The notes beneath the pieces are model-generated. The model had not been told where the DNA came from, made no database searches, and was given only the letters and a program-made list of their open reading frames with translations. Shown piece by piece: positions 8,802 to 16,044 of a stretch of DNA of 20,405 bases. This DNA comes from a virus: the IMG/VR virus record IMGVR_UViG_3300033145_001205, positions 1-20,405 of that record; one strand, given 5' to 3'. A program made the translations under genes and the position numbers. Numbering within the stretch: position 1 is the stretch's first letter; each line of letters starts with the position of its first letter.

Positions 8802-9164
8802 TTATCGAGCGGTTAAAAATTCGACATCAAAAGAATATCGAAAAATGTTATTATCTTCTTTGCTCTCACCACGCCATGCGGTGATATACGCCTCTGGTTC
8901 AATCGCATCTCTCAGTGCCTCTGCTACTGTACGCGAGGTTGATCCTTTCTTCGCATAAACATCAACTTGTACCAACCAGCTGTCGATGCTCGGAGTTCCA
9001 GATAAATAATTATCGGGACTCCCGGAAACCGTTTGCCAAACCGCATACGGCATATCCACATCATCAGGCGCTTGACCGAAAGGAAAGAACCTGACAGGGT
9101 CTGTACCAAGCAAGGTCGTCACTGCGGAAACAGCCGACACAATTGTAAAAATTGGCGGGTTCAT
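8802..9164 (-). CDS. Tail terminator / tail completion protein, DUF3168
   Basis: The 120-residue product shows the DUF3168 features: an N-terminal IFTIVSAVSAVTTLLG, FFPFGQAPDDVDMPYAVWQTVSGSP, a strand SWLVQVDVYA, helix TSRTVAEALRDAIEP and a final FRYSFDVEFL. Such proteins cap the tail tube at the head-proximal end. It is followed by a 27-base gap that holds the Shine-Dalgarno of the major tail protein. Confidence 0.88.
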   Translation of the reverse strand: MNPPIFTIVSAVSAVTTLLGTDPVRFFPFGQAPDDVDMPYAVWQTVSGSPDNYLSGTPSIDSWLVQVDVYAKKGSTSRTVAEALRDAIEPEAYITAWRGESKEDNNIFRYSFDVEFLTAR

Positions 9165-9697
9165 TTATTTCCTTTCGCCGCTTTCTTTACAGCGCGCTCA
9201 ATAGATTTTTTCGCCTGCTTTACAAACTCTACCGTAGCTGCCTGTGAGTATCTCGCCAGCGCCGGACGCATAAAAGGAGTGGCTCTTGTATTGATCGTAC
9301 CAAACTCCAAAAACCTCCAGTACCATGTGTCACCTCCGGGATTGTTTTTTCCTTTCCCCGCAAGCTCACCCAATTCCTCGAGAGTCCTTTTACCTCTACG
9401 TTTTTTCACAGAAGTATTCAAGGATCGCGCTCCGCCAAGAAGCCCAACACGAAACATTAAATCACCTGAGTGTTTAAATTGCTTGGAACTCCAACGGACC
9501 GCAACATTTTTTGATATTTTTTCTGTTGTCTCGGGATCGTCCAATCTCAAAGCGCTTTTTTTGACTGCATCCGCAATTAAATTGGCTGCTTTGCGCAAAG
9601 CGAATCTCCCCCCTTTGTAACTGACCTCATGACCGACAACTTTCATCATTTTGTTAAGAGCATCAACGCCCTCAAGACTATATCCAACATCAAACAT
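9161..9697 (-). CDS. HK97 gp10-like tail component / neck protein
   Basis: The 178-residue product has the family layout: VGYSLEGVDALNKMM at the start, a helix RFALRKAANLIADAVKKSAL, a SGDLMFRVGLLGG strand region, then the diagnostic WYWRFLEFGTINTRATPFMRPAL segment (about 128-150) and a basic C-terminal helix. Proteins of this type act in tail completion or the head-tail joint. It overlaps the head closure gene by 8 bases and the DUF3168 gene by 4 bases (ATGA type). Confidence 0.9.
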   Translation of the reverse strand: MFDVGYSLEGVDALNKMMKVVGHEVSYKGGRFALRKAANLIADAVKKSALRLDDPETTEKISKNVAVRWSSKQFKHSGDLMFRVGLLGGARSLNTSVKKRRGKRTLEELGELAGKGKNNPGGDTWYWRFLEFGTINTRATPFMRPALARYSQAATVEFVKQAKKSIERAVKKAAKGNK

Positions 9698-10025
9698 TGG
9701 CTATCTCCGCAAGCATTAGTGTCATATATTCATTTCCGCTTTCTGGATCCGGCAATGGCGGCCCATCAATTTTATAAATTCGACTCCGAAACGATACACG
9801 CATGTCAGACGTTACCGCATCATCATACCTAATCACTGACCGCGCAGAAGATTGCTCTTGTACACTCCGAGCCAGCAATACGTCTTTTGTACTGTACGGC
9901 TCAAACGATCCCCACACTGTATCATACTCCTCCCATGTCTCAACCATTTCGCCATCCGAGTCCTGCTCAGATGTCAGAACTAAGAATGTCAATCGGTGTC
10001 TCAGTTTCCCTGCGTCAAGCGACAT
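9690..10025 (-). CDS. Head closure / head-tail joining protein (Phage_H_T_join)
   Basis: The 111-residue product has the typical opening MSLDAGKLRHRLTF. It then shows DGEMVETWEEYDTVWGSFEP, RSVIRYDDAVTSDMRVSFRSRIYKI, and a C-terminal MTLMLAEI. This matches SPP1 gp16/HK97 gp7-like head closure proteins that sit below the connector. GGAGG lies six bases before ATG 10025, which overlaps the GT9 gene by 11 bases. In most phages this gene directly follows the gp6-type connector; here the four-gene cassette separates them. Confidence 0.88.
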   Translation of the reverse strand: MSLDAGKLRHRLTFLVLTSEQDSDGEMVETWEEYDTVWGSFEPYSTKDVLLARSVQEQSSARSVIRYDDAVTSDMRVSFRSRIYKIDGPPLPDPESGNEYMTLMLAEIANV

Positions 10026-10803
10026 TCATCCCCTCCAATCGTTTTAGCGATTCCGCGCGAACCTGTTCTGGTGTTATCATCTCCATTGCCCTTTTGCAAT
10101 GTGGACAGGGATCGTATCGACCGCACGGACTCCCATCAATGTCAGCATAAAAATTTGCGTGTGAATCATACCCGGTAATTTTAGGATCACAGAACCCGCC
10201 AAACACCACAACAGCATCAGTTTCCATACTCGCAGCGAGATGATGTGTCCCCCCGTCAACAGTTAAAACCAATGCGGCAAGTTTTACAATCCCGGCGGAT
10301 ATTCGGAAATCAGTTGACTGAACAACGCCGACACCTTCAAGCAATGGCGTTCTATCACCAATATCAAATTGGTACACTGGCACAGGGAAATCACGAATCA
10401 CTTCTGCCCATCGTTCCATCCCCCAGTCTTTATTCCGACTACTCCGCAAACTAATCCGAGTAGCTGGCTCTATAATTACAAACGCCCCTCCCGGTGCGAG
10501 CGCACGTGATATAGATTCCTCCTGCTGAGATAAATGTATCCTACCTGCTCTTGCGCGATGATCAAGTACAAATTCTGTACGGCGTGGAGCAGATTTCCAT
10601 TGTTTAATATATGACCGTTTCCCTGGACAATTAATAATAGTATCAATACCGTTTCCGCTCTCCCGACTGACAGCAGGGTTATTATTCCATGCGGCATGCC
10701 AACGCGGTTTATTGAGTTTGTCACAAATAGCTACAGGTCTGCCTGTGCTCTCACAAAGAGTTTCAGCTTCGCCCATTGCCATTATTTCATCGCCAAGACC
10801 CAT
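10015..10803 (-). CDS. GT9-like glycosyltransferase (heptosyltransferase-like)
   Basis: The 262-residue product begins MGLGDEIMAMGEAE, the glycine loop of GT9 enzymes, without the usual hydrophobic first strand in front; an in-frame TAG lies only five codons before the ATG. The second half has NKDWGMERW (124-132), DIGDRTPLLEGV, AGIVKLAALVLTVDGGTHHLAASM (acceptor/nucleotide-sugar site, D183, G184, H187), VVVFGG, and then CGRYDPCPHC (C227, C233, C236), a possible metal site. Known GT9 enzymes transfer heptose or similar sugars to lipopolysaccharide core; other substrates are known or likely. It starts one base after the previous stop, with only a weak ribosome site, so it may be translated by coupling. 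It is the last gene of the cassette. Confidence 0.75.
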   Translation of the reverse strand: MGLGDEIMAMGEAETLCESTGRPVAICDKLNKPRWHAAWNNNPAVSRESGNGIDTIINCPGKRSYIKQWKSAPRRTEFVLDHRARAGRIHLSQQEESISRALAPGGAFVIIEPATRISLRSSRNKDWGMERWAEVIRDFPVPVYQFDIGDRTPLLEGVGVVQSTDFRISAGIVKLAALVLTVDGGTHHLAASMETDAVVVFGGFCDPKITGYDSHANFYADIDGSPCGRYDPCPHCKRAMEMITPEQVRAESLKRLEGMNVA

Positions 10804-10804
10804 G

Positions 10805-11344
10805 TCAATCTTTCTTCTCTATAAGCCAATCTGCGAGATGCATTGGCCCATCCACAGTTCTCGGTGGCGCCCACGTGCGAACATCAAGACCATTCTCTTC
10901 GCAGAAATTATCAACTGCGCGCATTACTCCGATACTTGCACTATAATCATGTCCAGCAAAATACCCTCCAGACTTCACCTTCGGCCACCACGCCTTTAAA
11001 TCTTCTGATGCGGCAGCCAATGTGTGATCGCCATCAATATAAACATAATCGAAATATCCGTCATCAAAAAGCATAGCTGCCTCAACAGATTCCTTTCGAA
11101 TAAAACTTGTTTTATAAGCATTTGGATGTGAAGCGATTTTCGGTAAAGCAACTCCCATGACCTCATTCAACTCTTCCTGAGAATGACGCTTATATTCCTT
11201 ATAAGGATCAATCAGAAAAAGATGATCCAAATTCAATTCCATCAAGTGCCGAGCGTTGTCCCCCATCCACACCCCAATTTCAGCGACCAGCAAAGGTTTG
11301 TTTGTATTCTCTCGCACATAAACCATGGACATTCTATCTTCCAT
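10805..11344 (-). CDS. Class I SAM-dependent methyltransferase (Methyltransf_24 type)
   Basis: The 179-residue product has motif I AEIGVWMGDNARHL (21-34), an acidic strand end LIDPYKEY (45-52), and the motif YVYIDGDHTLAAASEDLKAW (100-119). These are followed by GGYFAGHDY and GVMRAVDNF. This is the Methyltransf_24 pattern seen in sugar and glycopeptide methyltransferases and in glycan clusters. Three starts are possible: GTG 11353, ATG 11344 and ATG 11332. ATG 11344 is chosen because AAGGG lies about eight bases upstream. It overlaps the FkbM fusion gene, whose stop is at 11334-11336. Substrate unknown; the context suggests a glycan. Confidence 0.8.
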   Translation of the reverse strand: MEDRMSMVYVRENTNKPLLVAEIGVWMGDNARHLMELNLDHLFLIDPYKEYKRHSQEELNEVMGVALPKIASHPNAYKTSFIRKESVEAAMLFDDGYFDYVYIDGDHTLAAASEDLKAWWPKVKSGGYFAGHDYSASIGVMRAVDNFCEENGLDVRTWAPPRTVDGPMHLADWLIEKKD

Positions 11345-12782
11345 TCTTGTCACCCTTTGTCATGATATAATCCCCAACCAGTACGCGCTGAACGACATAC
11401 CCAAATGATTTTAGATATTCAACTGCCCCCTTGGATGGCAAACCAAAACGCTCATTTTCTTTTTTCTGCTCAACAACAATCACCGGGCTATTCTCTCGCA
11501 ACGTCTTTTCGGATCCTTTCAGAACAGCCAGCTCAAACCCCTCGCAGTCAATCTTCAAAAACTTCACATTCTCAAAACCATAACTATCAAGAGTGTTGCT
11601 TTTAGATTTTACTCTAGTGAATGTTTCTCCCGGCCTTGGGTGATCCTGATTAATGTGTGTTGCTCCGCAATCCCCATCGTACACAAGCATTTCAACATCA
11701 CACTTTTTGTCGCCCAGCGCTTCTTCATAAATGCTAATATTATCCACCCCCCGAGAATTAAGCCTCAGACATTCATTGTGCATCGGAACAGGCTCAAAAC
11801 AATGAACATGTTCAAACTCGCGCGCGAGATGCCACGCCCAAAATCCAACGTTAGACCCAACATCAATAGCGATGCCCTTTTTATCTTTGACAAGTTCCAC
11901 CGCCGGAGAAAGTTTTTGATATTGATACGTTTTCCGACCATGTGCTGGACGGCTTTTCCGAAGCATCATTCTAAAATGTTTCTCGCCTTTCGGAAGCCAC
12001 CAACCGCCAAAATAATCCTTGTCTTTAATCGCCCCTACAATATCTTCCAAAGGCAAATATTCAACTTCGTCAAGCGCACTCCCCGGAGTCGCGTGAATGA
12101 TATCGGCATTAAATTTCTGCTGTACCTGTTTTCTAATACCGCGCCACTCATCAAGCATTGTCTCGCAAGATTTCGGTTTTGATGGATGCGTGTAGCCTTC
12201 GTGATGATGTTTTCTACCGCCAATCTCACATAGATCCATACCCATCAAAACAACCAATTTACAACCTCGATGCAGGAGATAATTCAACGACATTATCCCA
12301 GAGTTGCTACTAATAAGATGCCCCGGTATTTTCTGTAAATTTTTCCTATTTGATGTTTTATGCAAAACATTCATGCCCGGAAAATCCTTGAGCTGATTCT
12401 TTATGGTGATTTTCGGAATATCAAGCGCCTTAACCCTATCGCCAAACTCTTCGAAGAAAGACATGTCACCGAAAAACAATTCCGTGCAAGGATAAGTTTC
12501 AAATGAACGATTGACCGCTACAACATGCTGGCCGTCCAATGCGCTCAAATCTAAATCAGAAACACTTGAACCGCCACCCAGAATGAAAGCACACTCAACA
12601 GCAGAACCCTTTAATATTTCAGGGACATCTCCGGAGAATACAATATTGTCAACCGCATCAGCCCATCCCATTTTCCGTAAAAACTTAATCAGTCCCGGCT
12701 TCACTTTATAAGTAGATCCTTCGGGATGTTTCTTTCCTGCAAACTTATGAGCACGCAAAGATATGACATCAATCTTATTCAA
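11334..12782 (-). CDS. DUF115/Maf-like domain fused to FkbM methyltransferase
   Basis: A 482-residue bifunctional protein. Residues 4-40 are a small module (LRAHKFAGKK, EGSTYKVK, LRKMGW). Residues 64-240 are a Maf/DUF115-like domain: FILGGGSSV (67), SNSGIMSLNYLL (159), LMGMD (179-183) and a His cluster (192-194). Residues 303-470 are an FkbM SAM-dependent methyltransferase: IDVGSNVGFWAW (SAM loop), HCFEPVP, and LDSYGF followed by VKFLKIDCEGFELAVLKG. Known FkbM enzymes O-methylate sugars or macrolides, so this protein may both transfer and methylate a sugar (inference). Start: TTG 12782, which overlaps the upstream TGA and has GGAGG seven bases upstream. The longer ATG 12839 frame would overlap the previous gene by 61 bases. 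Confidence 0.75.
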   Translation of the reverse strand: MNKIDVISLRAHKFAGKKHPEGSTYKVKPGLIKFLRKMGWADAVDNIVFSGDVPEILKGSAVECAFILGGGSSVSDLDLSALDGQHVVAVNRSFETYPCTELFFGDMSFFEEFGDRVKALDIPKITIKNQLKDFPGMNVLHKTSNRKNLQKIPGHLISSNSGIMSLNYLLHRGCKLVVLMGMDLCEIGGRKHHHEGYTHPSKPKSCETMLDEWRGIRKQVQQKFNADIIHATPGSALDEVEYLPLEDIVGAIKDKDYFGGWWLPKGEKHFRMMLRKSRPAHGRKTYQYQKLSPAVELVKDKKGIAIDVGSNVGFWAWHLAREFEHVHCFEPVPMHNECLRLNSRGVDNISIYEEALGDKKCDVEMLVYDGDCGATHINQDHPRPGETFTRVKSKSNTLDSYGFENVKFLKIDCEGFELAVLKGSEKTLRENSPVIVVEQKKENERFGLPSKGAVEYLKSFGYVVQRVLVGDYIMTKGDKNGR

Positions 12783-13321
12783 AGCACATCCTCCAGACTC
12801 GCTACGGCAAAACAGCCAAGCTCCGTATACCGACTGCAATTATATATTTTAACCCCTGCCCGGCGCGCTTGTTTTTCAGCTTTAAGAAAATGCAAATGCC
12901 AATGCTTGATTTTCTGTACAGTCAACTGCCGGGCTTTTGGAAAATCGTGATCGCCGTGGTAATGACTTCCGTTTTTTATTGAGCAGTCATAACCAAGCAA
13001 ACCAATCTTTTTAAATCCCTGAGTAATTGCCCATTGTATTGCTCGCATCCCCGAGTTAAATGGACCGTTGGCTCTATGCAGATTTACATTATATTCTTTT
13101 GATGCTGTTTTTGCGCATGTCCATTTGTTGCCGACAGGAATGCTAATCTTATCATGATACGCTTTCCACCATTTGCAATCTCCCGCGTACAGACAGTCAA
13201 TCCGATCAAACATCTCCCAAGCATTATTGACGCAGCAAATCTTAGCCCCGGACTGAGCAACAAGATCGCAATCAGCTTTCGTCAAGCTTGGGCCAGATGC
13301 TACGCAGAATATATCAATCAT
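12779..13321 (-). CDS. Maf/DUF115-like glycosyltransferase-fold protein
   Basis: The 180-residue product starts at ATG 13321, whose A is the last base of the connector's TAA stop; a longer frame from 13336 would only add MGNIL and is unlikely. Motifs: VASGPSL (7-13), VNNAW (31-35), FNSGMRAIQWAI (88-99), IGLLGYD (106-112) and a histidine cluster SHYHGDH (119-125). This pattern (GPSL, NSG, LxGxD, H) is shared with DUF115/Maf motility-associated and GT42-like glycosyltransferases. Similar phage proteins are often left as morphogenesis-associated unknowns. Likely role: sugar transfer or nucleotide-sugar binding; not proven. It is the first gene of the four-gene cassette. Its stop is shared with the next start as TTGA. 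Confidence 0.65.
   Translation of the reverse strand: MIDIFCVASGPSLTKADCDLVAQSGAKICCVNNAWEMFDRIDCLYAGDCKWWKAYHDKISIPVGNKWTCAKTASKEYNVNLHRANGPFNSGMRAIQWAITQGFKKIGLLGYDCSIKNGSHYHGDHDFPKARQLTVQKIKHWHLHFLKAEKQARRAGVKIYNCSRYTELGCFAVASLEDVL
12790..12794 (-). promoter_or_regulatory. Shine-Dalgarno deciding a TTG start
   Basis: GGAGG seven bases before TTG 12782, inside the last codons of the preceding gene. The TTGA stop/start overlap and this site together favour the rare TTG start. Confidence 0.65.
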
Positions 13322-13710
13322 TAATATGTTCCCCAACTTTTAATCGGGTATAATAATGCACGTACAGGAGATGGCAGAGTTGCCTCCCCATAATTCGGAC
13401 TGCCTCCATCGCGATACCGATGCATGTCTCCCAGTAATAGCAATGTCGCAAACTTAAGAGTATCAAGATAATCTTCATCACCCAGCCAATCGGAATCCCA
13501 ATCATCATCCCAGTCTGAGTCAATCTCATAATCTGAATCAAGGTCATCAATTTCATTTGCAGCAACATACCTATCTGGAGTCCACTCAATATAATCCAAA
13601 ACAACGGCCGAAGCCGCTTGTATTTTTAGATCAAGATCGGCAGCCTCGTCAGTTGAATCATCAATCCTGAGATGTGCGGCCGCCTCCGTACGAGTAACAA
13701 TCATAGTCAT
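13321..13710 (-). CDS. Head-tail connector, gp6-like (Phage_connect type)
   Basis: Adaptor ring between portal and head closure protein. The 129-residue product starts with MTMIVTRTEAAAHLRID, then helix LDLKIQAASAVVLDYIEW, and ends with FATLLLLGDMHRYRDG and LPSPVRALLYPIKSW. This is the arrangement of HK97 gp6-type connectors. Unusually, residues 53-83 form a very acidic insert rich in Asp, Ser and Trp (DSDWDDDWDSDW) between the helices. AAGGAG lies eight bases before the ATG, which overlaps the collagen gene stop (ATGA). The stop overlaps the next ATG as TAATG. Confidence 0.85.
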   Translation of the reverse strand: MTMIVTRTEAAAHLRIDDSTDEAADLDLKIQAASAVVLDYIEWTPDRYVAANEIDDLDSDYEIDSDWDDDWDSDWLGDEDYLDTLKFATLLLLGDMHRYRDGGSPNYGEATLPSPVRALLYPIKSWGTY

Positions 13711-14684
13711 TGCGAAAGCTCCTTAGCATCACGCCCACGTTTTACTGCCAAACGCCATTCATCGCCAGACCCCGGTTTTTGATTCGGACTGTTCTTTTGA
13801 GCAATCCAAAAAGACCCACTCCACGTCACACCGTCCCCCTTGCTATATGTATTCCCCGGCCTATAAACTCCCCGGTCTATAAGAATTGGCATATCTATCA
13901 CAAACTCTTTTTTACGACCATCTTTTTCAAAAACAATTTGAAGGCGCTTTTCGTCTAACTGAACAACGTTTAAATCATCAAACCCAAATCCGTCTACGCC
14001 ATCCTTACCATCTAATCCCGAAGCACCATCTATACCATTGCTGCCGGGGGTACCGTCCCTTGGCTCTGGAATTTTATCAATAGCTTTCTGTACCATGTCA
14101 ATAGTACGGCGCTCCAAATCTAATACATGTTTTGATATCACACGATCAATAAGTTTTTCAACATCTTCCTCTGTGATGCTCTCCCCGTCCTGACCCGGTT
14201 CGCCTTTTTCGCCAAGTTCTCCCTGCAGACCGTCCTGACCTTTCTCTCCCTGCTCTCCACGTTCGCCTTTTTCGCCAAGCTCACCCGGTGAACCGTCCTG
14301 ACCCGGCTCCCCTTTTTCTCCACGTTCGCCTTTTTCGCCAAGTTCACCATGTGAACCCGGTTCGCCTTTCTCTCCCTGCTCGCCACGTTCGCCCGGTTCG
14401 CCCGGTTCGCCCGGATCGCCTTTTTCGCCACGCTCGCCCTGATCGCCCGGCTCGCCCGGATCGCCATCAATGCCCTGATCACCCGGTTTCCCTTGCTCTC
14501 CTTTTTCTCCCTGCTGTCCTTGCTCGCCCGGTTCACCACGTTCACCCAGTTCCCCGCTCTCTCCCGGTTCGCCTTTTTCTGGTTGACGATCCTCAATGTC
14601 TTTTATCCGGCGGAGAACAGGCAAAAATTCCTTTGCTAAATACTCATGTATCCCAGATACAAATTTCTCAACATCAAATTCCAT
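13707..14684 (-). CDS. Collagen-like phage protein with C-terminal carbohydrate-binding-like module
   Basis: The 325-residue protein has a short N-terminal anchor (1-35), then 44 uninterrupted Gly-X-Y triplets (G38-G167) rich in GE, GEK and GEP, predicted to form a trimeric collagen helix. A helical spacer (170-205) follows, then eight more triplets (G211-G232), a small domain (235-270) and a C-terminal segment (272-315) with YRPGNTYSKGDGVTWSG and a following WIA. That last segment resembles the small aromatic chitin-binding type modules (CBM5/12) common in phage fibres. GGAGGAG seven bases upstream gives a strong start. It lies between the portal and connector genes, so it may be a head- or neck-attached fibre; function is inferred. 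The stop overlaps the next start as ATGA. Confidence 0.85.
   Translation of the reverse strand: MEFDVEKFVSGIHEYLAKEFLPVLRRIKDIEDRQPEKGEPGESGELGERGEPGEQGQQGEKGEQGKPGDQGIDGDPGEPGDQGERGEKGDPGEPGEPGERGEQGEKGEPGSHGELGEKGERGEKGEPGQDGSPGELGEKGERGEQGEKGQDGLQGELGEKGEPGQDGESITEEDVEKLIDRVISKHVLDLERRTIDMVQKAIDKIPEPRDGTPGSNGIDGASGLDGKDGVDGFGFDDLNVVQLDEKRLQIVFEKDGRKKEFVIDMPILIDRGVYRPGNTYSKGDGVTWSGSFWIAQKNSPNQKPGSGDEWRLAVKRGRDAKELSQ
14178..14573 (-). repeat. Collagen (Gly-X-Y)44 repeat region
   Basis: About 396 bases of degenerate 9-base repeats encode 44 consecutive Gly-X-Y triplets. The repetition creates long open frames on both strands (for example the 14138-14596 minus and 14288-14839 plus frames), which are artefacts. 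Confidence 0.9.
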
Positions 14685-16038
14685 TTATAATCTCCTCCCC
14701 CAAACTTTTGCGAAATAGTAAATGCAGCGCTTTATCTGTTTGGTCTTCATCCTCTGAATCACCAACACGCGCAACCGGTTCTGTCGTCTTTTCAAATGGG
14801 TTGTTCCTGTCCCGCTCATCCAACGCAGACAAGCTATAATTCTGCTGTTGCAAGTATGGAGTATCTCCTCCTTTAACGGCAGGCAGGTCGAACTTTTTAC
14901 GTGCCTCGTTTGGTGCATAAACACCACCTTTGACTCCATCTGTTGCCACCTGCATCTTGAGATGAAGATCCATGCGCATTAAATCCTCAAGGTTAAACTC
15001 TGTTCCTAAATTCTGGGGAAGTTCAAGCCCCTCATCAAGTAAAACCTCAATCGCTTCAATGTGGCGTTGGAGACAGTCAGAATAATATTTTCTATCCAAA
15101 GTTTCTGACTGCTGATAAGTTGGCATAACGCCAACGTGAATTTTATAGGGGGGCACTTTATATACTGAACATATTTTTTCATCTGTCCATCGCAACTGTT
15201 CGATCATTGCGGAATCTGTCGCATTGACCGACATCGGCGCATACGCTAACCCGTCACCCAATACAGCAACTTTCCCAACATGCTCTCCTGTATAATTATC
15301 TCCCCAGTGCGTTTTGATGCGCTCAGCAGTTTCATTTTTAATATGACCCGGAGCAGTTAAAAGTCCACCCGGCTGCGCGTTATTTTGAAAAAATCGCGCA
15401 CTATTCTGTTGCATCGCTAATCCCTGCGCTGTCGCCAAACTCGCAGCGTAAAGTGGCGGGACGCCAACCAACGGATGGAATAAACAATCCATCATGTCGT
15501 GTATTATCTCATAAGCGGGTATCGCCGGGAGGTCCTCACTTATGCGTGAGAGGTGATCCTTTTTCGCCCTGTAAAATATGTCTCCATTATCTGAAACAAG
15601 GGGGGACACTTTTTGAGGATCGAGAATATAGAGCGCAACGACGCGCCCTAATTCGTTTCGCTGTTTGAGGATGTATGTATTTCCATGCGTGAGTTTACTA
15701 ATCATCCACGCCTCTATAAATTTCTGGCGCGTCTGAAACGGATTTGGCTTGCGAAAAACAGGATTATACGCAGGGATCTCTTCATGGATTCCATTTTTCA
15801 ATTGCGTTAACCGTAGCCGGAGTTTCCCGATATCGGATGCAATCTGCGTCACACAGGCATAAACTGTAGGATGTGCCAGGGCGTCGCCAAGACTCACCGG
15901 ATCGTCAATCTGAAACGCGCCCATATAAGATTCTTGGAACACAGGTATCCATCCGCGCGACTGATCCGCCGGGAATAGAGACTTAACAGCCATACGGCGC
16001 AACCAGTGTTTTGTTTTGCTTGTTATCGTTTTAAACAT
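14674..16038 (-). CDS. Portal protein, HK97 family
   Basis: Forms the twelve-subunit ring at the capsid vertex through which DNA enters and leaves. The 454-residue product shows typical HK97 portal segments: HPTVYACVTQIASDIGKL near 56, ISKLTHGNTYILK near 123, a GVPPLYAASLA segment, QNNAQPGGLL and the C-terminal QRHIEAIEVLLDEGL helix with a NLEDLMRMD segment. Its position is unusual: downstream of the capsid gene instead of between TerL and the protease. No convincing Shine-Dalgarno precedes ATG 16038, in contrast to its neighbours, which would suit a protein needed in few copies. The stop overlaps the collagen-like gene by 11 bases. Confidence 0.93.
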   Translation of the reverse strand: MFKTITSKTKHWLRRMAVKSLFPADQSRGWIPVFQESYMGAFQIDDPVSLGDALAHPTVYACVTQIASDIGKLRLRLTQLKNGIHEEIPAYNPVFRKPNPFQTRQKFIEAWMISKLTHGNTYILKQRNELGRVVALYILDPQKVSPLVSDNGDIFYRAKKDHLSRISEDLPAIPAYEIIHDMMDCLFHPLVGVPPLYAASLATAQGLAMQQNSARFFQNNAQPGGLLTAPGHIKNETAERIKTHWGDNYTGEHVGKVAVLGDGLAYAPMSVNATDSAMIEQLRWTDEKICSVYKVPPYKIHVGVMPTYQQSETLDRKYYSDCLQRHIEAIEVLLDEGLELPQNLGTEFNLEDLMRMDLHLKMQVATDGVKGGVYAPNEARKKFDLPAVKGGDTPYLQQQNYSLSALDERDRNNPFEKTTEPVARVGDSEDEDQTDKALHLLFRKSLGEEIINGI

Positions 16039-16044
16039 AATATT

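Noticed and set aside
8775-8815. Possible terminator before the major tail protein (CTTTTT/AAAAAAG palindrome)
   Set aside because: The stem is short and AT-only and overlaps the AAGGAG ribosome site; too weak to call.
9033-9620. 195-codon plus-strand frame
   Set aside because: Antisense to the gp10-like and DUF3168 genes, both of which are well supported.
11640-12182. 180-codon plus-strand frame
   Set aside because: Antisense to the FkbM domain; no family features.
14178-14573. CRISPR-like or other regularly spaced repeat
   Set aside because: The periodicity is 9 bases with no spacers and is explained by Gly-X-Y coding.
14138-14596. 152-codon minus-strand frame inside the collagen gene
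   Set aside because: Alternate frame of the Gly-X-Y repeats; its repetitive Arg/Asn/Lys composition is a by-product of the repeat.
14288-14839. 183-codon plus-strand frame rich in Arg, Pro and His
   Set aside because: Antisense shadow of the collagen repeat, not a gene.
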